The translations under genes and the position numbers were made by a program. Below the pieces are notes generated by a model. The model was not told the origin of the DNA, searched no databases, and saw nothing but the letters and a program-made list of their open reading frames with translations. A stretch of 40,009 nucleotides of DNA, from the NCBI GenBank assembly GCA_947169935.1, contig CAMVRS010000011.1, positions 1-40,009 on the forward strand. The letters run 5' to 3'. This document shows positions 23,637-31,477 of the stretch, piece after piece; the stretch's first letter is position 1; the number at the start of each line of letters is the position of its first letter. The DNA is from an uncultured Lachnospiraceae bacterium. GTDB lineage: Bacteria > Bacillota > Clostridia > Lachnospirales > Lachnospiraceae.

Positions 23637-23639
23637 GCG

Positions 23640-23866
23640 CAAGCGGACGCTCCGCCGGTATAAAACTCTGCCTGTTTTGCGGGGGACGCTCCGCCGGTAA
23701 ACTATTGTTGTATTTGCGCAGGACGGTACAGGCATCCGTGTCCTGCCTGTGGCCGGCTGCGCATACAACACGGTATCCCCCCCGGCGGAGCGTCACGCGC
23801 AAAACAACAGGATCTGCCGGCGGAGCGCCCTGCGTAAAATAACAGGGTTTACCGGCGGAGCATCTT
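23640..23866 (+). repeat. GC-rich palindromic intergenic element with five CCGGCGGAGC units
   Basis: The 398-base gap before the next gene (23517-23914) holds a terminator, a 12-bp palindrome GAGCGATCGCTC (23548-23559), and this element. The unit CCGGCGGAGC occurs three times on the plus strand (23782, 23817, 23852; exact 35-bp steps, each followed by a CGCAAAACAACAGG-like tail) and twice in reverse complement (23648-23659 and 23687-23698 within GGACGCTCCGCCGGTA at 23645 and 23684). The two sets face each other around a further inverted repeat: TGTTGTATTTGCGCA on the left and TGCGCATACAACA on the right. The whole could fold into one long imperfect hairpin. No ORF in it looks coding. Confidence 0.7.
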
Positions 23867-23914
23867 TGTGATAGTATGTTTATGTGTGTTATGAAATTTG
23901 AAAGGGGAAATGCT

Positions 23915-25114
23915 ATGTACACTCTTGAAGATAATGTTAAAGATATCATGGAGCGGGCGGTTGCCAACGGGGAAGAAAACGGCGGGACTTTCATATTGTA
24001 CAGGGATGGATATAAGGTGCTGGAGCAGAGTGCCGGATATGCGGATGTAAAGAATAAGATCCCGTTTAAGAATGACACAATATTGCGGATATATTCCTGC
24101 ACGAAAGTGTTTACGTCATTGGCGGCGGCGATACTTATAAGCAGGGGAAGGCTGGATACCTTCTGGGATGTGTCCAGGTTCTTTCCGGAATATGAGAATC
24201 CTTATATTATAAGGAACTGGAAGAAAGTCGGCTGCAGGCAGGTTACTGTAAGGGATCTGCTTAATATGACTTCGGGTCTGGCGTATCCCGGTGATAAGCA
24301 TGAGGGCATAGAAGCAACAAACGATCTGTGGGGAAGACTGGATCAGAGCATCCGTGACGGGAAGTGCATGACTACGGAGGAATTTGCGAGAGAGGCGGGC
24401 AAGTGTCCCCTTATGTTTGCACCCGGTGATGAATGGATGTACGGATCTTCCGCAGATGTACTGGGAGCAATCATAGAAAAAGCGTCCGGCATGGAACTGG
24501 CTGAGTTTATTAAGAAAGAGATAACGGAGCCCCTGGGAATGGTGGATACGGACTTTTATGTTCCTGCCGGTAAAAGGGATAGGCTGGCAGTGTTATATGA
24601 AAATGCGGGAGAGGATCCCAAGAGCCCGGATTACGTGAATCTGTGCATTTACGATTTTGAAGAGAAGCCGGCTTTCCAGTCCGGCGGTGCGGGTCTTTTC
24701 TCCACGGCAGAGGATATGGCAAAGCTGGCAGGGGAGCTTTCTACGGGAAGGGCCGGTATCGCAGGCAGACATATCACGGATTTTATGCGCAGCAACGGAC
24801 TTACAAAGCAGCAGCGTGTATACGCAAACTGGGATTCGCTGCGTGGCTACGGATACGGTAATCTGGTACGCTGTCTGGAAGACCGCAATGAAGCCGGATG
24901 TTTTGCGCCTCCGGGAGTTTTTGGCTGGGACGGCTGGACAGGACCTTATTATCTGATAGATACGGAAAATAAGCTGGGTATACTGCTGGCGCTGCAGCGC
25001 ATTAATGCCGGGAGCAGCCAGCTTTCCCGAAGCCTGGTAAATGCGGTATACGGCGGTATCCGGGACAATGGACTTGGGCGGATAACGGTACCGCTGTTCG
25101 GTCAGGATCAGTAA
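23915..25114 (+). CDS. Beta-lactamase-family serine hydrolase
   Basis: A 399-aa protein with the class C beta-lactamase/D-alanyl-D-alanine carboxypeptidase fold. The nucleophile motif SxxK is S61-C-T-K64 in RIYSCTKVFTS. The second motif is Y176-G-S (usual YxN), in WMYGSSADVLGAIIEKASG. A C-terminal glycine-rich strand around GVFGWDGWTGPYYLIDTEN replaces the KTG motif with a GWDG-type sequence, as in esterase- and EstB-like members. No signal peptide is seen, so the action is probably cytoplasmic (esterase, amidase or peptidase) rather than antibiotic resistance. The start chosen is 23915, with AAGGGG upstream, rather than 23876. It is flanked by the GC-rich palindromic element and the GGDEF fusion gene; no operon partner. 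Confidence 0.85.
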   Translation: MYTLEDNVKDIMERAVANGEENGGTFILYRDGYKVLEQSAGYADVKNKIPFKNDTILRIYSCTKVFTSLAAAILISRGRLDTFWDVSRFFPEYENPYIIRNWKKVGCRQVTVRDLLNMTSGLAYPGDKHEGIEATNDLWGRLDQSIRDGKCMTTEEFAREAGKCPLMFAPGDEWMYGSSADVLGAIIEKASGMELAEFIKKEITEPLGMVDTDFYVPAGKRDRLAVLYENAGEDPKSPDYVNLCIYDFEEKPAFQSGGAGLFSTAEDMAKLAGELSTGRAGIAGRHITDFMRSNGLTKQQRVYANWDSLRGYGYGNLVRCLEDRNEAGCFAPPGVFGWDGWTGPYYLIDTENKLGILLALQRINAGSSQLSRSLVNAVYGGIRDNGLGRITVPLFGQDQ

Positions 25115-25146
25115 CAGGCGGCAGCCAAATAAATTACCGTATTTAA

Positions 25147-25175
25147 TTGAAAAAAGCGGGTTTTTTTGATAAAAT
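25147..25175 (+). promoter_or_regulatory. Sigma-A promoter of the LacI-GGDEF/TCS operon
   Basis: TTGAAA (25147-25152), 17 bases, then TAAAAT (25170-25175), followed by a 46-base leader to the GTG start with AAGGAGA. Confidence 0.7.
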
Positions 25176-25221
25176 ATACTTCGTCAGTTTTAAAGATCCT
25201 TTAATATAGAAAGGAGACCTC

Positions 25222-27159
25222 GTGAGCGATCGAAAAAGAATAGCGCTTTTCGCTGCTTTTCCCGAGATGGTCCATGTCCGCAGGATACTGGATGGTATAT
25301 TATCACGCTGCGAGGCGTATGATTATGATATCTGCGTATTTGCGTCGAGTACCCACCTTTCTTTCCCGCACAGAGATTATATGAGGGGCGAATCCAATAT
25401 CTATGAACTGGCTAATCTGGATAAATTCGACGGAGTGATCATCGATCACGGTTCCATGACCGGCGATAAGGGTGATACATCCCTTAAAAGACTTGAAGAG
25501 CGTCTCGAGGCTTATCCCGATCTTCCCAAATGTTCGCTGGAAATGTCCCTTAAGGGTATGAAACTCATTAAAAAAGACAATGAAGACGTATTAAGGGAGA
25601 TGTGCCGTCATGTTATAGAAAAGCATGGCAGGAAAAAGATATGCATCCTGACGGGACCGGCAGATAATGAGGTTGCCGTTGACCGTCTTAAGATCTTCCT
25701 TGATGAAATAGAAAAACACGGTCTGACTGTTCTGCCGGAACATATCCACTACGGCGATTTCTGGTACTTTGGCGGTGATGCGCTGGCCAGAAAGATAATG
25801 AACGGTGAGATAGAACAGCCGGATGCGGTGATATGCGCAAGCGACTGTATGGCCATCGGTCTGGTGGACCGTCTGCAGAAGAGCAGTATACGCGTCCCCG
25901 AGGATATAGCGGTTGTCGGCATTGACGCTTCGGATGAGGGAGCGATCAATCCGATCACCATCAGTTCTTATGATACGGGTGAAGAGACCATAGGTCTGGA
26001 AGCCGTGGATTACTTAAGGAGCATTATGGAACCCGGCGCGGAGATACTGCCCATGGAAAACGACAGTTCCAGACAGTTCCATCCCGGAGGAAGCTGCGGC
26101 TGCGAAACGGATCCCACCTATGCCATGAGGCTGTTCAGGGATTCACTTTATATCAGCTCTTACAATCATGCCGATGAGGATGTTATCGATCATGTCAATA
26201 TAGGCGCATTGATGGAGAGCTATGCCCAGGAGGATTTTACGGCATCCGGTTCGGCAGAGGAGTGTTTTAAGTTCATATCTTCCTATACCGGACTGCTGCG
26301 GCCGTATCAGAACTTCTATCTCTGCCTTAAGGAAAACTGGCTGAACATGGAAGATGAAGTCTATGAAGGGTATCCCCAAAAAGTACGTACTTTCGTGGCG
26401 TCTTCCTGTGTAGGTGAAGAAGAATTCTACGGAGAAGAAAAGTCCGTAGCCTTTGAAACCTCACTGATGCACCCTATCCTTTATAAGAAACGTGACAAGG
26501 CGTCTGTTTTCTATTTTTCACCCGTGCACTTTAACGGTGTGCTGCTGGGATATGCTGTACTGCAGAGATCCCATTCCACCAGGCCGGCTATAAATATCGT
26601 TTACCGCAACTGGTTGCGCTATATCAATAACGCCCTGCAGCTGATCCGTTCGGAAGAGCGTCTTAAGACCCTTTCGATCCGCGACCAGCTTACCGGTGCC
26701 TTAAACCGCAGGGGTATGTATGAAAGATATAAGGAGATGCTTTCAAACGCCAAAGAAGGCGACGCCCTTTTTGTGAGCGTTCTTGATATGGACGGACTCA
26801 AATATATCAATGATACCTTTGGACACGGAGAGGGTGATGAAGGCATCAAAGGTTTATGCCAGGTATTAACTTCGCTTACCCGCCCCAATGAGATGAGTGT
26901 CAGAAGCGGCGGTGATGAGTTCTTCCTGATAGGTATAGGTGATTATAAAAAAGAAGACGAAGCTTTGCGGGCTTCCGAGTTTGCCGAAGCCGTGGCAAAG
27001 AAGTCGGAGGCTATGAATAAGCCCTATAATCTGTCCGCAAGTATAGGATGTCTGGTATTCCCGGATTACAAAAACATAAATCTGGATCTGGCCCTGAGTG
27101 ATGCCGATGAAAAGATGTATAACTACAAGATGCGGCACAGAAGACACAGAAGTGTATAA
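25222..27159 (+). CDS. LacI-type sugar-binding domain fused to GGDEF diguanylate cyclase
   Basis: A 645-aa cytoplasmic fusion. Residues about 5-290 form a LacI/GalR-type periplasmic-binding-like domain: RKKICILTGPADNEVAVDRL and DAVICASDCMAIGLVDRL are typical, as is PEDIAVVGIDAS. It has neither the LacI DNA-binding headpiece nor a signal peptide. A middle region (about 300-480) of unknown type precedes a GGDEF domain (about 485-640) with an intact GGDEF at 563-567. It would make cyclic di-GMP in response to an intracellular ligand, probably a sugar; this is inference from the domains. The start is GTG 25222 with AAGGAGA. A LytTR response regulator gene follows after 4 bases, so the three genes form one operon. 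Confidence 0.87.
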   Translation: MSDRKRIALFAAFPEMVHVRRILDGILSRCEAYDYDICVFASSTHLSFPHRDYMRGESNIYELANLDKFDGVIIDHGSMTGDKGDTSLKRLEERLEAYPDLPKCSLEMSLKGMKLIKKDNEDVLREMCRHVIEKHGRKKICILTGPADNEVAVDRLKIFLDEIEKHGLTVLPEHIHYGDFWYFGGDALARKIMNGEIEQPDAVICASDCMAIGLVDRLQKSSIRVPEDIAVVGIDASDEGAINPITISSYDTGEETIGLEAVDYLRSIMEPGAEILPMENDSSRQFHPGGSCGCETDPTYAMRLFRDSLYISSYNHADEDVIDHVNIGALMESYAQEDFTASGSAEECFKFISSYTGLLRPYQNFYLCLKENWLNMEDEVYEGYPQKVRTFVASSCVGEEEFYGEEKSVAFETSLMHPILYKKRDKASVFYFSPVHFNGVLLGYAVLQRSHSTRPAINIVYRNWLRYINNALQLIRSEERLKTLSIRDQLTGALNRRGMYERYKEMLSNAKEGDALFVSVLDMDGLKYINDTFGHGEGDEGIKGLCQVLTSLTRPNEMSVRSGGDEFFLIGIGDYKKEDEALRASEFAEAVAKKSEAMNKPYNLSASIGCLVFPDYKNINLDLALSDADEKMYNYKMRHRRHRSV

Positions 27160-27163
27160 ATAA

Positions 27164-27886
27164 ATGCTGCGTATAGCTGTCTGCGATGATGAAGAAAATA
27201 TGGTGACTTCGCATAAGAAGGTTGTAGAGGATTGTTTAAGAGCCTGCGGAGAAACCGGCGATATAGTGACATATACGGTTTCCGATAATCTGTTAAGTGA
27301 CGTTACCGATGACGGATTTTATTTTGATCTGATCCTTCTGGATATAGAGATGCCCGGCTGCACGGGCATGGAACTGGCGGGTAAGTTAAAGCCTTACCTT
27401 CCGGATGTTAAGATCATCTTTATCACTTCCCATATAGAATATGCAATAGATGCTTTTGAGCTTTCCATATTCCGTTATGTTCCCAAGGATAAGCGCGACA
27501 TTAAGCTGCCTTCTGCGGTAACGGATGCCATTAAGCTGCTTACCCTTGAGGGCGGTAAAAGCTATACGATACAGACAAACAGCAGGCTTGAGAAAATACC
27601 GTACAAGGAGATACTTTATATACAGCGTGAAGGGAAGAATGCGGAGATCTTTTACGGTAAGGAAAGCACAAAGGTCAGAAAGAGCCTGGCACAGGTATAT
27701 GATGAGCTGGGAAGTGAGGAGTTTATCTATACCGACAGGGGATGTATAGTCAATCTTATCCATGTGATGCAGGTTAAGGATGGTGAAGCGGTGATGGATA
27801 ATGACGAGCGCATTCCTGTCAGCAGATCCCATCTTCAGGATGTGAAACTTAAGATAAATGAGTACTGGGGGGCGCACATAGGATGA
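27164..27886 (+). CDS. LytTR (AgrA-like) response regulator
   Basis: A 240-aa regulator. The receiver domain (1-125) has D8/D9 and phospho-acceptor D60 in LLDIEMPG, and PKD in place of the usual KP at the conserved Lys. The LytTR DNA-binding domain follows (about 140-235; ILYIQREGKNAEIFYGKEST and RGCIVNLIHV are conserved). There is no ribosome binding site of its own 4 bases after the upstream stop, so translation is likely reinitiated. It is coupled by ATGA to the kinase gene. LytTR proteins bind direct repeats about one helical repeat-pair apart; such a repeat pair lies at 29201-29233, in front of the ABC operon. Confidence 0.9.
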   Translation: MLRIAVCDDEENMVTSHKKVVEDCLRACGETGDIVTYTVSDNLLSDVTDDGFYFDLILLDIEMPGCTGMELAGKLKPYLPDVKIIFITSHIEYAIDAFELSIFRYVPKDKRDIKLPSAVTDAIKLLTLEGGKSYTIQTNSRLEKIPYKEILYIQREGKNAEIFYGKESTKVRKSLAQVYDELGSEEFIYTDRGCIVNLIHVMQVKDGEAVMDNDERIPVSRSHLQDVKLKINEYWGAHIG

Positions 27887-29184
27887 GCGTTATCATGTTC
27901 ATTATTGCCCTGACAGTCTTTATAAGGATCTGCGGCGGATTCCTGGTGATCGAAAAAGCCGTTACCAAAGGCAGGCCGGGGATCAGGGAAATACTGATCG
28001 CCTTAATGGTGGCTGCAGGAGCGGCGGCTTTGGAATACTTTGTCGGGACCACTCAGATCAAGCATTATATAATACCTGCTGCGGAGCTTTTATGTTTATG
28101 GTTTTGCGGGAGGTATTTATGGAAAGGCGAAAAGCGTAAAACCCTCTTTTTTGCCATATTTTTTGAAATGGCTTCATTTCTTGCGGCCACGCTTCTGCGG
28201 GCTCTGTTTACGGTACTGGTGGCAGACGTGACATATATGGACATGCTGTCGCTTAAGGGGAGTGTAGTCTGCCTTATTTCCACTGTCCCGGTATTTCTGG
28301 CATCCCTGGCGATTTACAGCCTTAATAATGTTTCGGAGCGCATGTGGTTCAGGCTGGGACTGGCAGCAGCCATGCTGTCGGTTTTATTTATCAATTATCT
28401 TACATCCATAGAGAATCCTTTGATCGACAGGGAAGAAGTGAGCAGCTGGCTGTATTATGCGATAGTACTGCTGGTTTTGATCTTTGTTGTGCAGATGAAT
28501 AAGCATTACAACACGGAAAAAGAGCTGGCTGAGCTTAAGTCTGATGAGGCCATGATGCTTGAGCGGGAGTATGCCTCCCTGAGCAGGTCGTATGAAAGCA
28601 ATGCAAAGCTTTTCCACGATTTCAGGAATCATTGCGGTATGCTTAAGAATTTTCTCACCAAAGGAAAGACGGATGAAGCCATAGCCTATCTGGATGAACT
28701 GGTGGGAGAGAGCAGCACCTTTAAGGCCTGCGTATGGACCGGGGACGAGACGGTTGATTATCTGATAAGCATTAAAAAGGCTCTGGCAGAGGAAAAGGGC
28801 ATAGCTTTTGAAGCAGAGGTGGAGTTCCCGTGCAATACGAATATCAAAAGCAGTGACCTTTGCGCGATCCTGGGGAATCTTCTGGATAATGCCATAGAGG
28901 CGTGTGTTAAAGTTAAAGAGCCCTCGGACAGGAAGATCAGGCTGGTGATAAGAAGGATACGCCAAATGATGGTGATAAAGCTTGAGAATACTTATGCCCG
29001 GGCACCTATTGTTAAAGACGGGGAGATAAAGACAAGCAAAACCGACGGCGGCCTGCACGGCTGGGGGATCAAAAGTGCAGGGACAGCAGCTGAGAAATAT
29101 GACGGAACGATCAACAGTAGCTGCGATGATAAGCTGTTCACTACGGTCGTTACCCTTTCTTTTGACGGGGTAAAGGTATCTTAA
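27883..29184 (+). CDS. GHKL sensor histidine kinase (AgrC-like)
   Basis: A 433-aa kinase. Residues about 1-205 hold six hydrophobic segments, the multi-pass sensor of AgrC/ComD-type kinases. A coiled linker then leads to the acceptor region with H245 in FHDFRNHCGML and a GHKL ATPase domain (about 320-430; N box LGNLLDNAIEACVKV, G box GGLHGWGIKSA). Overlap with the regulator gene by ATGA shows they are partners. No AgrB/AgrD-type peptide genes are adjacent, so the signal (peptide, drug or other) is unknown. The ABC operon that follows is a likely output. Confidence 0.88.
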   Translation: MSVIMFIIALTVFIRICGGFLVIEKAVTKGRPGIREILIALMVAAGAAALEYFVGTTQIKHYIIPAAELLCLWFCGRYLWKGEKRKTLFFAIFFEMASFLAATLLRALFTVLVADVTYMDMLSLKGSVVCLISTVPVFLASLAIYSLNNVSERMWFRLGLAAAMLSVLFINYLTSIENPLIDREEVSSWLYYAIVLLVLIFVVQMNKHYNTEKELAELKSDEAMMLEREYASLSRSYESNAKLFHDFRNHCGMLKNFLTKGKTDEAIAYLDELVGESSTFKACVWTGDETVDYLISIKKALAEEKGIAFEAEVEFPCNTNIKSSDLCAILGNLLDNAIEACVKVKEPSDRKIRLVIRRIRQMMVIKLENTYARAPIVKDGEIKTSKTDGGLHGWGIKSAGTAAEKYDGTINSSCDDKLFTTVVTLSFDGVKVS

Positions 29185-29200
29185 AACATTCTTTTTTCTG

Positions 29201-29259
29201 ATTCGCGGACAAAAAACGTCCATTCGCGGACAATCACGCAGAAAGATATATCTTATAGT
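29201..29259 (+). promoter_or_regulatory. Probable LytTR-regulated promoter of the three-gene ABC operon
   Basis: ATTCGCGGACAA occurs exactly at 29201-29212 and 29222-29233, a 21-bp (two-turn) spacing on one DNA face, as known for AgrA/LytTR sites. TATAGT at 29254-29259 serves as -10; the second repeat overlaps the -35 position, which is otherwise poor. The start of the 56-aa gene is 59 bases downstream. Confidence 0.65.
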
Positions 29260-29317
29260 ATTATGGCATCACAGGGAGGACATAAAGTCCACCGGAACAA
29301 AAAGGAGGAACAATACT

Positions 29318-29488
29318 ATGAGACATATGATAATCAGAGGCATCATGGGACTTATCTGGGCAGCAGCGGGAGTGTTCATGCTGGCTGCAGGAAAGAGCGA
29401 AGGAGCATTTTCAATACTGATGGGTGCCGTATTCGGCTATTCGGCATATACGATGTGGAAGAAGAACAAGGGAGCTGAGAACAAATGA
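29318..29488 (+). CDS. 56-aa membrane protein of the ABC operon
   Basis: A short gene with AAAGGAGG upstream, encoding MRHMIIRGIMGLIWAAAG and onward to WKKNKGAENK. Two hydrophobic segments (about 6-24 and 29-46) joined by GKSEG predict a helical hairpin in the membrane with a positively charged C-terminus. Its stop overlaps the ATG of the ATPase gene (ATGA), so it is translated with it. It could be an auxiliary subunit of the exporter or an independent small regulator. I do not recognise a named family. Confidence 0.75.
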   Translation: MRHMIIRGIMGLIWAAAGVFMLAAGKSEGAFSILMGAVFGYSAYTMWKKNKGAENK

Positions 29489-30186
29489 AACTGCTTGAGA
29501 TAAAAGGTTTAAGTGCATGGTACAATGCGGATAAAAAGATCCTTAAAGGTTTTGATCTGGAGCTTAACGAAAACGAAGCAGTGGGCCTGATAGGTTTAAA
29601 CGGAGCAGGAAAGACCACCTTCATAAAAGTGCTTACCGGTCTGATCAAGGGATATGAGGTGAGTGAAAAATCCTTCCGGGGAAGCGATCTTAAGTTCCGT
29701 GATAACGCCTTTAAGAACAGCAGATATGCAGTCTTTGCGGAGGATGATTCCTTTAAATACTTTACCTTCCGCGAATACCTGACCTACGTATGCGGCGCTT
29801 ACAAAAAGAAAGCCCAGGGCGTGGAAGAGCTGATAGAGGGATTTCATTTCGGAGAGTTTGAAAACACGCTGCTTAAGGATCTGTCCACCGGAAACAGAAA
29901 GAAAGCTTTTCTGATAACAGGATTTGCACTGAGGCCTGAGCTCCTGATCCTGGATGAGCCGGTAAACGGTCTGGATTTTGAGAGTACGGAATTTTTATAC
30001 AGCTGCATTGCGGGATACAAGAAATACGGGACGGTGCTTTTTTCCTCACATATACTGGAGAGCATAACCCTTACATCGGACAGGGTAGTAGTACTGGAAA
30101 ACGGAGTTATATCAAAGAAGTTTGAAGGTGAAGAGATAAAGGCTGAGGCCATCAGGGAGGCACTTCGTTATGAAGATGTTAACTAG
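29485..30186 (+). CDS. ABC transporter ATP-binding protein
   Basis: A 233-aa ATPase with Walker A GLNGAGKTT (37-45), the modified signature LSTGNRKKAFLITGFAL, Walker B LLILDEPVNGLDF and H-loop VLFSSH. It is coupled by ATGA to the 56-aa membrane gene and overlaps the permease by 17 bases. Size and the short C-terminus fit an exporter of the ABC-2 class. Its place behind an AgrAC-like system with a LytTR-type repeat promoter suggests export of a peptide or antibiotic, or self-protection, but the substrate cannot be read. Confidence 0.88.
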   Translation: MKLLEIKGLSAWYNADKKILKGFDLELNENEAVGLIGLNGAGKTTFIKVLTGLIKGYEVSEKSFRGSDLKFRDNAFKNSRYAVFAEDDSFKYFTFREYLTYVCGAYKKKAQGVEELIEGFHFGEFENTLLKDLSTGNRKKAFLITGFALRPELLILDEPVNGLDFESTEFLYSCIAGYKKYGTVLFSSHILESITLTSDRVVVLENGVISKKFEGEEIKAEAIREALRYEDVN

Positions 30187-31222
30187 TTCATTTGCAAAAG
30201 AGTTTCTGGGAGTCAGATATGAGAGAGCGCTTAAGAGCATCATGATAAGCGCAGTCATATTCTTTGGTGTTTCCGGATGCGGATATAGGCTGGACATAGC
30301 TCCTTTTATACTTTATCTGTTCGGAGTGGTCTTTACCGCTTCGGTTATGTGGCAGTCCCTTAATTCAAAGGATGCGGAAGAACGCTTTAAGAATATCGTG
30401 ATGATGCCTTTTGAGAGTTCAGCCCTTATCGCTTCCTATGTGGGGAGTCTTGGCGTGCATACCATCTGCACAAAGACCCTTCCCCTTATGTCACTGCTTA
30501 TCGCACTTGGTAAGTTTGAAGTGACAGAGATAGTGACGGCTGCAGCTGCAGCCGTGGGCGGCGTATTATTAAGTGCTGCAATATACCTGATCAAAGGGCA
30601 TGCTTCAAAACCTGCAGGATACGTATTTTACGATCTGGCAGTTTTGGCGGGAAAGAGCAGCGGAGTTGTAAAGAGCCGCCGCCATGGCCTGGTTTGGACC
30701 TACCTTTTCAGGTATCTTATGACCCATAAGAATTATCTGGTGAATTCACTGTTTTTATGCGGAATAGCCATTTTATTCCCTTATATGGCTTCAACCATGG
30801 GGGAAGAGCTGCCGGATAAGAATATGTTTCTTTATATGGGGTTTGGAATTGCATGCGTAAATACGCCGCTCTGTGTACTGATCTCCTGCGATCACGATCT
30901 GGACAGGAGTCTGCACAGCATGCCGGGATGCGGACTTAAGTTCTTTGTACCTTATGCAGGTTTTCTGTTTATGAGCCTTTGCCCCGCCTATGCATGTCTC
31001 CTTACGAGCTGGCACTTTCTGATAGGAGGTATAGGGATCGTACATATCATCATGGCTGTATGCCTGGCTTTCCTGAGTGCAGTAATGTCGGCAGCGATGG
31101 AGTATTTCTTCCCTATCCTTAACTGGAAGACGGAGAGCGACCTTATGCACAACCCCAGAAAGTATATAGTGCCTGCCATAACCCTGCTGCTGGCGTGTTT
31201 TATCGGCACCCTGGTGATATAA
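30170..31222 (+). CDS. ABC exporter permease, multi-pass membrane protein
   Basis: A 350-aa membrane protein with about eight hydrophobic segments (for example around 23-60, 80-105, 118-140, 190-212, 220-240, 262-310 and 325-348). A positively charged loop near residues 155-175 lies in the middle. It overlaps the ATPase gene by 17 bases and has GGGAGG upstream of its start. No family name is certain; by position it is the membrane partner of the ATPase. After its stop there is no strong terminator, only a weak TCGGG/CCCGA stem. Confidence 0.75.
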   Translation: MKMLTSSFAKEFLGVRYERALKSIMISAVIFFGVSGCGYRLDIAPFILYLFGVVFTASVMWQSLNSKDAEERFKNIVMMPFESSALIASYVGSLGVHTICTKTLPLMSLLIALGKFEVTEIVTAAAAAVGGVLLSAAIYLIKGHASKPAGYVFYDLAVLAGKSSGVVKSRRHGLVWTYLFRYLMTHKNYLVNSLFLCGIAILFPYMASTMGEELPDKNMFLYMGFGIACVNTPLCVLISCDHDLDRSLHSMPGCGLKFFVPYAGFLFMSLCPAYACLLTSWHFLIGGIGIVHIIMAVCLAFLSAVMSAAMEYFFPILNWKTESDLMHNPRKYIVPAITLLLACFIGTLVI

Positions 31223-31330
31223 TATGCATATAATATGCATCGGGTCATTTCTCCCGACTAAATTCATAAATCCCCCCGAAAAATCATAGGAAAGTATGAA
31301 CAGACTATGAACTAATTGTGAAAAAGAATA

Positions 31331-31346
31331 ATGAAAGCGCTTTCAG
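31331..31346 (+). promoter_or_regulatory. CcpA catabolite-responsive element (cre)
   Basis: The site ATGAAAGCGCTTTCAG matches the cre consensus WTGNNARCGNWWWCAW at 15 of 16 positions, and its core TGAAAGCGCTTTCA is perfectly palindromic. It lies 45 bases upstream of the -35 box of the carbohydrate transporter gene at 31478. Confidence 0.75.
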
Positions 31347-31390
31347 ACTAGCAGAAATTAACAAAAATATGTCATGAATAATAAAATATC

Positions 31391-31419
31391 TTGCATAACA
31401 TTTTTTGCTGTGCTAAACT
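31391..31419 (+). promoter_or_regulatory. Probable promoter of the second carbohydrate ABC operon
   Basis: TTGCAT (31391-31396), 17 bases, then TAAACT (31414-31419). An alternative is TTAACA at 31358 with TAAAAT at 31382. Both lie downstream of the cre site. Confidence 0.5.
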
Positions 31420-31477
31420 TCAAAATGCAAACGGCACAGGGCCGTTAAAAAACAATTTTATGGGAGGTAATTTCAAG

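Noticed and set aside
23517-23914. Minus-strand frames in the GC-rich gap (for example 23563-24102)
   Set aside because: They run across the inverted repeats and antisense to the hydrolase gene, and their products are low-complexity with no recognisable domain.
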